In this document: piece by piece, positions 55,343-61,779 of the stretch
How the letters are laid out: every line of letters starts with the position of its first letter
Numbering within the stretch: the first letter of the stretch is position 1
From: an uncultured Acetobacteraceae bacterium
GTDB taxonomy: Bacteria; Pseudomonadota; Alphaproteobacteria; Acetobacterales; Acetobacteraceae
Direction: 5' to 3'
Assembly (NCBI GenBank): GCA_937873225.1
Contig: CALMVN010000090.1
Span: 1-61,779 of the forward strand
DNA length: 61,779 nt
Notes under the pieces: model-generated
What the model was told of the DNA's origin: nothing
What the model saw: only the letters and a program-made list of their open reading frames with translations
Database searches by the model: none
Program-made: the position numbers and the translations under genes

Positions 55343-57480
55343 CCGCCATCCCGCCCGCCCTGCGCCTCGACGGCGCGCACGTGACGCTGCTGCTGCTGCC
55401 CCGCGGCTCCAGCCCGGAGATCGCCTATTGGGGGCCGCGCCTGCCGGACGGGCTCGACCTTGCCGTCCTGCCGTCGCTGCGCAGCCGCGCCGTAGCCCGC
55501 AACGCCCTCGACCAGGACCACACCGACGCGCTGCTGCTGCCCACGCTCGGCGCCGGCCCGACCCGGCAGCCCGCCTTTGCCGCGGTGCGCGACGACGGGC
55601 GCGACTGGACCGCCGAGTTCCGGCTGGAGGCCGCGGAGCAGGCCGGACCGACCCTGATCCTGCGTTTGGAGGACCCGGTGGCGCGGCTCGGCTGCGTGCT
55701 CCGCCTCGGCCTCCATCCGGACGACGACGTGCTCACCCAGGACTGCACGATCGTCAACCGCGGCGACACTCCGCTCCGGGTGGAGCGTCTCGGCGCCGGC
55801 GCCATCCTGTGGCCGCAGGGCGCCACCGAGTTGCTGGTTCTCGACGGCCACTGGGGCCACGAGTTCACCGAGCGGCGCACGGCGCTGGACGGCGGCTCCT
55901 TCGCCGTGGACACCCGCCGCGGCCGCGGCTCGCACGAGCACGTTCCTGCCCTGATCGGCGGCCAACCCGGCTTCGACGAGGATTCCGGGCTGGTGCATGG
56001 CGTGCAGCTCGGCTGGAGCGGCAACCACCGCATCGCCGCCGAGCGGCTGGAGGACGGGCGCGCCCTGGTGCTGGCCGGCCTGCTGCTGCATCCAGGCGAG
56101 CAGATCCTCCTTCCCGGCGAGGCGCTCCATGCGCCGACGATCTACGCCACCCTGTCCGAGACCGGCCTCAACGGCCTGTCGCAGCGGTTCCACCGCCACG
56201 TCCGCCGCCACGTGCTGCCGTTCTCGGCTGCAGCGGTCCCGCGCCCGGTGACCCTGAACACCTGGGAAGGCAACTACTTCGACCACGATCAGGGCAGCCT
56301 CAAGGCGCAGGCCGACGCCGCCGCATCGCTCGGCATCGAGCGCTTCGTGCTCGACGACGGCTGGATGCGAGGCCGCCACCACGAGCGCGCCGGCCTCGGC
56401 GACTGGGTGCCGGACCCGGGCAAGTATCCCGACGGCCTCGGCCCGCTGGCCGGACACGTGGTCGGCCTGGGGATGCAGTTCGGCCTCTGGGTGGAGCCGG
56501 AATGCGTCAACCCGGACAGTGACCTCCACCGCGCGTTCCCCGACGCCGTGCTGCACGTCGAGGGCCGCCCGCTGCGCACCGCCCGCCAACAGCTCGTGGT
56601 CGACATCACCCGGCCCGAGGTCGCGTCGCGCATCGAGAACCAGATCGACGCGCTGCTGCGCGCGCACCCGATCGGCTACCTGAAATGGGACATGAACCGC
56701 GACCTCCTTGCGGCCGCAAGCCGGGACGGGCGCCCGGCCTACCACCGCCACGTCGTGGCACTGCACGGGATGATCGACCGCCTGCGCGCGGCGCATCCCG
56801 GCCTGGAGATCGAGAGCTGCGCCTCCGGCGGCGGCCGGCCCGACCTCGGCATGCTCCGTCGCACCCACCGCGTCTGGACCTCGGACTGCACCGACGCGCT
56901 CGACCGCATCGCCATCCAGCGCGGCTTCTCGCGGCTGTATCCGCCCGAGGTGATGGGCGCCCACGTGTCGGCCAGCCCCAACCACCAGACCGGGCGGGTG
57001 CACACGCTCGGCTTCCGCGCCGCGGTGGCGCTGTTCGGCCATCTCGGCGTCGAGCTCGACCCGCTGCGCATGACCGACCCCGAGCGCGCCGAGCTCGCCG
57101 CCTGGATCGCGCTGCACAAGCGGCTGCGCCCGCTGCTGCACGGCGGCCTGCACGTCGCGGTGCCGAAGCGGGCAGGGCGGGAAGCCCGAGGGGTCGTGGC
57201 CGAGGACCGCCGCCACGCCGCCTGGTGCGTGATGCAAACCGCGAGCGCCGACCGGCGCATCCCGGCGCCGCTGTTCCTGCCCGGCCTCGATCCCCAGGCA
57301 CGCTACCGGATCCGCGCGCCCGGGCCCCAGGCGGTCCCGGCACGCACCACGGAGCCGCATCGCCAGCTGTTCCGTGACGGGCTCGTGGTCCCGGGTGCAC
57401 TGCTCGTGCAGGCCGGGCTGGTGCTGCCGGAGATGCAGGCCGAGACCGCGCTCGTGCTGACCCTGGACGCTGAGGACTAG
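55339..57480 (+). CDS. Alpha-galactosidase, glycoside hydrolase family 36
   Basis: Enzyme of 713 residues hydrolysing terminal alpha-galactosyl groups (melibiose, raffinose). An N-terminal beta-sandwich (to about 320) is followed by the catalytic barrel: [18 protein letters not shown], then the nucleophile Asp451 in KWDMNR and the acid/base Asp516 in [22 protein letters not shown] provides further active-site residues. There is no signal peptide, so it is cytoplasmic, as expected when the substrate is imported intact. The start overlaps the permease stop and the ATPase gene begins 5 bp after the end. Confidence 0.95.
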   Translation: MTAIPPALRLDGAHVTLLLLPRGSSPEIAYWGPRLPDGLDLAVLPSLRSRAVARNALDQDHTDALLLPTLGAGPTRQPAFAAVRDDGRDWTAEFRLEAAEQAGPTLILRLEDPVARLGCVLRLGLHPDDDVLTQDCTIVNRGDTPLRVERLGAGAILWPQGATELLVLDGHWGHEFTERRTALDGGSFAVDTRRGRGSHEHVPALIGGQPGFDEDSGLVHGVQLGWSGNHRIAAERLEDGRALVLAGLLLHPGEQILLPGEALHAPTIYATLSETGLNGLSQRFHRHVRRHVLPFSAAAVPRPVTLNTWEGNYFDHDQGSLKAQADAAASLGIERFVLDDGWMRGRHHERAGLGDWVPDPGKYPDGLGPLAGHVVGLGMQFGLWVEPECVNPDSDLHRAFPDAVLHVEGRPLRTARQQLVVDITRPEVASRIENQIDALLRAHPIGYLKWDMNRDLLAAASRDGRPAYHRHVVALHGMIDRLRAAHPGLEIESCASGGGRPDLGMLRRTHRVWTSDCTDALDRIAIQRGFSRLYPPEVMGAHVSASPNHQTGRVHTLGFRAAVALFGHLGVELDPLRMTDPERAELAAWIALHKRLRPLLHGGLHVAVPKRAGREARGVVAEDRRHAAWCVMQTASADRRIPAPLFLPGLDPQARYRIRAPGPQAVPARTTEPHRQLFRDGLVVPGALLVQAGLVLPEMQAETALVLTLDAED

Positions 57481-57485
57481 CACCG

Positions 57486-58583
<1,098 letters not shown>

Positions 58584-58614
58584 CCACCGCGCCCGAGATC
58601 CGGAGGAACCGTTC

Positions 58615-60591
58615 ATGCTGGGCGTCTGCTACTACCCGGAACACTGGCCCGAGGCCTGGTGGGCCGAGGACGCGCGGGCGATGCGTCGCATGGGCATCAC
58701 CCACGTCCGCATCGGCGAGTTCGCCTGGAGCCGGATCGAGCCCGAGCCGGACCATCTCGACTGGGGCTGGCTCGACCGCGCGCTGGACGTGCTGGGCCAT
58801 GCCGGCCTGCGCGTGGTGCTGGGCACGCCGACCGCGACCCCGCCGCGCTGGCTGGTGCTGCGCCATCCCGGCATCCTGCCGGTGGGTGCCGACGGGCGAG
58901 TGCGCGGCTTCGGCTCGCGCCGCCACACCAGCTTCTCCTCGCCCGACTGGTGGCGCGAGAGCCGACGCATCGTCGAGACGCTGGCAGACCGCTACGGCGA
59001 GCACCCGGCGATCGTCGGCTGGCAGGTGGACAACGAGTTCGGCTGCCATGACACCGTGCTGTCCTACGGCCCGCACGACGTCGCCGCCTTCCGCACCTGG
59101 CTGCGCGCGCGCTACGGCGACGTCGCCACGCTGAACGCGCGCTGGGGCAGCGTGTTCTGGTCGATGGAGGCCGGCAGCTTCGACGAGATCGACGCGCCGG
59201 TGGGTGCGGTGACCGAGACCACCCCGATCGCCCGGCTGGACTACCGGCGCTTCAGCTCGGACCAGGTGGCGGCCTACGGCGCCATGCAGGCGGCCATCCT
59301 GCGCGCCCGCTCGCCCGGCCGCTTCGTCACCCACAACTTCATGGGCTTCTTCACAGAGTTCGACCATTGGACGGTCGGGCGCGAGTACGACGTCGCCAGC
59401 TGGGACTCCTATCCGCTCGGTTTCCTCGAGCGGTTCCCGTTCGACGAGGCGGAGCGCGCCGGATGGGCCGAAACCTCCCTGCCCGACATCGCCTCCTTCC
59501 ACCACGACCTGTATCGCGGTGTCGGCCGCGGCCGCTGGTGGGTGATGGAGCAGCAGCCGGGCCCGGTGAACTGGGCCCGGCACAACCCGGTGCCGAAGCC
59601 CGGCATGGTCCGGCTGTGGAGCTGGGAGGCGCTGGCGCACGGGGCCGAGGTGGTCAGCTATTTCCGCTGGCGCCAGGCGCCGTTCGCGCAGGAGCAGATG
59701 CACGCCGGGCTGCACCGGCCGGACCGCAGCCTGTCGGCCGGCGGCCAGGAGGCCGGGATCGTCGGACGCGAGCTGCACGACCTGCTGATGAGCCTGGGAA
59801 CGGAGGCGCTTCCCGACGGCGGGCGGTCGCCGGTGGCGCTGGTGCTGGACTACGAGAGCCTGTGGATGGCCGACATCCAGCCGCAGGGCGCGGGTTTCGA
59901 CGCGCTGCTGCTGCATTACCGCTGGTACGAGGCGGTGCGCCGGCTCGGTCTCGACGTCGACATCCTGCCGCCCGGCGCGCCGCTCGACGGCTATGCGGCG
60001 GTCCTGGTGCCGTCGCTGATGGCGATCGCGCCCGACGCGATGCGGGCCTTCGCCGACACGAAGGCCGTCCTGCTGTTCGGGCCGCGCAGCGGCTCCAAGA
60101 CGGGCGACTTCGCCATCCCCGGGACGCTGCCGCCGGGACCGCTCCAGTCCCTGCTGCCGTTCCGGGTGACGCAGGTGGCCTCGCTGCGGGACGGGTTGCG
60201 GCACCAGGTGGTCGGCGAGGCGGTGCAGGGACAGGCCGAGCGCTGGCGCGAGTGGCTGGAGCCGCGTGACGGCGCCGCCTCGATCGCCCGCCATGCCGAC
60301 GGCAGCCCGGCGGTGATCCGCCACGGCCGCGTGCTGTACTGCGGCGCGTGGGCGGACGGGCCGCTGCTGTCCTCCCTGATGCGGCACGCGCTGCACGACT
60401 TGGCCGGGCTTCCGGTCGCCGCGCTTCCGCCCGGCATCCGCCTGCGCCGGCGCGGCAGCCTGTGCTTCGCCTTCAACTACGGCGACCAGCCCTGGTCGAT
60501 CCCGGGGTCGCCCACGCTGTTGTTCGGCAACGATCCGCTCGGCGCTCAGGACGCAGCCTGCTGGCAGGAGGCTGGCTGGAGACCGTCATGA
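58615..60591 (+). CDS. Beta-galactosidase, glycoside hydrolase family 42
   Basis: Enzyme of 658 residues cleaving beta-galactosides. The family start [14 protein letters not shown] is followed by the barrel with acid/base Glu141 in WQVDNEFG and nucleophile Glu312 in [13 protein letters not shown]. The trimerisation domain (about 390-600, [10 protein letters not shown]-like segment, [14 protein letters not shown]) and the C-terminal beta domain follow. No signal peptide, so it is cytoplasmic. ATG 58615 has CGGAGGAA upstream. Together with the family 36 enzyme the operon can process both anomers. Confidence 0.95.
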   Translation: MLGVCYYPEHWPEAWWAEDARAMRRMGITHVRIGEFAWSRIEPEPDHLDWGWLDRALDVLGHAGLRVVLGTPTATPPRWLVLRHPGILPVGADGRVRGFGSRRHTSFSSPDWWRESRRIVETLADRYGEHPAIVGWQVDNEFGCHDTVLSYGPHDVAAFRTWLRARYGDVATLNARWGSVFWSMEAGSFDEIDAPVGAVTETTPIARLDYRRFSSDQVAAYGAMQAAILRARSPGRFVTHNFMGFFTEFDHWTVGREYDVASWDSYPLGFLERFPFDEAERAGWAETSLPDIASFHHDLYRGVGRGRWWVMEQQPGPVNWARHNPVPKPGMVRLWSWEALAHGAEVVSYFRWRQAPFAQEQMHAGLHRPDRSLSAGGQEAGIVGRELHDLLMSLGTEALPDGGRSPVALVLDYESLWMADIQPQGAGFDALLLHYRWYEAVRRLGLDVDILPPGAPLDGYAAVLVPSLMAIAPDAMRAFADTKAVLLFGPRSGSKTGDFAIPGTLPPGPLQSLLPFRVTQVASLRDGLRHQVVGEAVQGQAERWREWLEPRDGAASIARHADGSPAVIRHGRVLYCGAWADGPLLSSLMRHALHDLAGLPVAALPPGIRLRRRGSLCFAFNYGDQPWSIPGSPTLLFGNDPLGAQDAACWQEAGWRPS

Positions 60592-60675
60592 ACCCGGCGC
60601 TTGCGGATCCGTTTATGGCAGGATGACCGATCGTGGAAGGCTGCGGGTCGGTCCCCAGCCGGCATGTAGCGAGAT

Positions 60676-60701
60676 ACCAACGCCAGGAACCTGGGGTTGG
60701 T
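60676..60701 (+). terminator. Hairpin after the beta-galactosidase gene
   Basis: ACCAAC and GTTGGT enclose CCAGG-AA-CCTGG, an 11-bp near-perfect dyad with one internal G-G mismatch and a two-base centre. No U run follows, so it may be a weak terminator or an operator for the gene at 60750. Confidence 0.4.
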
Positions 60702-60749
60702 CGCCAGGATCGGTTGACGCGGCCCGGTCGCGTGGCTTCATGTTGATGG

Positions 60750-61779
60750 ATGAAACACCCCACACCGCCGGATTATGATCCTGGTCCCATTCCGTCCAGG
60801 ATTAGGCGAAACCGCGTTCCGCGCCTGTCATCGATCCGGACGTGGATCGACCGTCGCCCCTGGATCTGCCTGCTGCCGATGCTGGCGCTTCTGCTCGTGG
60901 TCGTGTTCGGCAACCGCTTGTTCCTGACCGGCGACGAGCCGCGCTATCTGCTTTATGCCATGTCCTTCATCCGGCACGGCACGCTCACCATGCCGGTGGC
61001 GGAATGGAACCGGGTGTCCCTGCAGGCGGCGCATGTCGGCGCTACCAGTCTTCCTGCAGGCGGCGGCGGCGTCGTGGTGATGAACGGGGTTTACGTGCCG
61101 GTGATCCTGTCACTGGTGGCAGGTGTGTTCTCGCTCATGGGACTGCGGATGGTAACGCTGATCGCCGGCATCGCCGGGCTGGCGGTCCTGCATCGCGTGC
61201 TGCGTCGGGTTGCTGGGCCGGTGGCCTCGCTTGCCGCCTTGTTCATCGTTGCCTTCTCGATGCCGCTGCTGCCCTATCTGCATCTGTTCTACATGGAAAC
61301 GTTTCTGTTCGCGCTCGTGTGTTGGGCGTGGGAGCGCCTGCAGACCAGGGAACGGGGCGTGTCGGGCGACCTGCTGACGGCGACGATCCTGATCCTGGTT
61401 CCGATCGTGCACATGCGCGGATCGGTGGTCGCGGCGTTGCTGTTTGTTGGCCTGCTGGTGCAGATCCTCCAACGGCGCCTTTGGCTGCGCGCCGGGTTGC
61501 TGCTGATAATCGCCGCAGCGGCGGGGATCGGCTTCGCCGGCCTCAATCTGGCCATCTACGGAACCGTCACCGGCCCGGTAAACACGGCCAGGCCGCCGAT
61601 GCCGTGGGACTGGTTCCCGGTGCTGTCGATGCAGCTCTTCAACGTCCGCCACGGGCTGTTCGCCTACGCGCCGATCTGGATCGTCGGCTATGCCGGCCTG
61701 ATCCACGGCGCGCTGCGCCTGGACCGTCCTGGCAACGACCCGGCGTCCCGCGTGCTTCGTCAGGCGCTGGCGCTGGGAA
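60750..61779 (+). CDS. Polytopic membrane protein, glycosyltransferase-C-like (3' end outside window)
   Basis: The frame from ATG 60750 runs open to the window edge (343 codons). A 40-residue basic N-terminus precedes at least seven hydrophobic helices (first WICLLPMLALLLVVVFG, about 38-54). The first loop has LTGDEPRYLLYAMSFIRHG, in which an acidic pair after the first helix resembles that of GT-C-type (ArnT/PMT-like) membrane glycosyltransferases. That reading is inference, as the rest is missing. G+C is lower and codon choice more varied than in the neighbours (for example GTT, TTG, ATA). Direction is the same as the galactoside operon, but a hairpin and 158 bp separate them. Confidence 0.7.
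   Translation, partial: MKHPTPPDYDPGPIPSRIRRNRVPRLSSIRTWIDRRPWICLLPMLALLLVVVFGNRLFLTGDEPRYLLYAMSFIRHGTLTMPVAEWNRVSLQAAHVGATSLPAGGGGVVVMNGVYVPVILSLVAGVFSLMGLRMVTLIAGIAGLAVLHRVLRRVAGPVASLAALFIVAFSMPLLPYLHLFYMETFLFALVCWAWERLQTRERGVSGDLLTATILILVPIVHMRGSVVAALLFVGLLVQILQRRLWLRAGLLLIIAAAAGIGFAGLNLAIYGTVTGPVNTARPPMPWDWFPVLSMQLFNVRHGLFAYAPIWIVGYAGLIHGALRLDRPGNDPASRVLRQALALG

Overview
The window is about 70% G+C and carries densely packed, often ATGA- or GTGA-coupled genes. It looks like an alphaproteobacterium, most probably of the Acetobacteraceae. The reasons are two quinol-type cytochrome bo3 operons, a Hint-domain secreted protein, a large lysine-free glycine/asparagine-repeat protein, a DUF2312 (GapR-like) gene, a class II DAHP synthase, an alphaproteobacterial-type rpsD and the order rplU-rpmA-obgE-proB. 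I see no phage, transposase, integrase, plasmid gene or CRISPR array, so this reads as ordinary chromosome mixing housekeeping genes with sugar-uptake islands.

Layout. 287-4318: first cyoABCD operon. 4342-9854 (minus): SDR dehydrogenase, RbsC/RbsA/RbsB-like ABC importer and SMP-30 lactonase, which together resemble an oxidative sugar/lactone pathway. 10135-10686: decayed D-erythronate dehydrogenase (denD) remnant. 10828-16379: GntR/FCD regulator followed by a second, tightly coupled sugar ABC importer with two permeases. 16459-20159: S9 peptidase, acetamidase/formamidase-like protein and DUF3455 protein. 20179-25272: divergent Hint protein and a beta-propeller diguanylate cyclase. 25273-25941: non-coding stretch with a possible gene remnant. 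25942-30214: class II DAHP synthase, nicotinate phosphoribosyltransferase, small acidic protein and glutamyl-tRNA synthetase. 30458-34370: second cyoABCD operon ending in a strong terminator. 34431-40992: small exported protein, MATE exporter, cysS, trmJ-like, rpsD and prfC; a compact four-hairpin element lies between rpsD and prfC and abuts the prfC start codon. 41142-46843: repeat protein, PfpI/DJ-1 protein, Nudix-like protein, zwf, gapR-like gene and a small membrane protein. 46881-49797 (minus): proB, obgE, rpmA, rplU. 50030-50119: tRNA-Ser(CGA). 50251-50871: PEP-CTERM protein. 51122-60591: AraC regulator divergent from an alpha-/beta-galactoside uptake and hydrolysis operon. 60750-end: truncated polytopic membrane protein.

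How it fits together. The two bo3 oxidases would take electrons from quinol to oxygen, a plausible partner for the periplasmic oxidations typical of this family. Three independent ABC importers bring in sugars. One has an adjacent dehydrogenase and lactonase, one a FadR-type regulator, and one two glycosidases that would release galactose and glucose, which zwf could draw into the pentose phosphate route. An 11-base motif (TGTCATACAGC on the minus strand) occurs upstream of both the first importer and the denD remnant/GntR pair, suggesting shared control.

No clearly unprecedented multi-gene system stands out. The items most worth a second look are the four-hairpin rpsD-prfC element, the lysine- and cysteine-free repeat protein, the Hint protein, the propeller diguanylate cyclase without an I-site, the duplicated bo3 operons and the shared operator-like motif.
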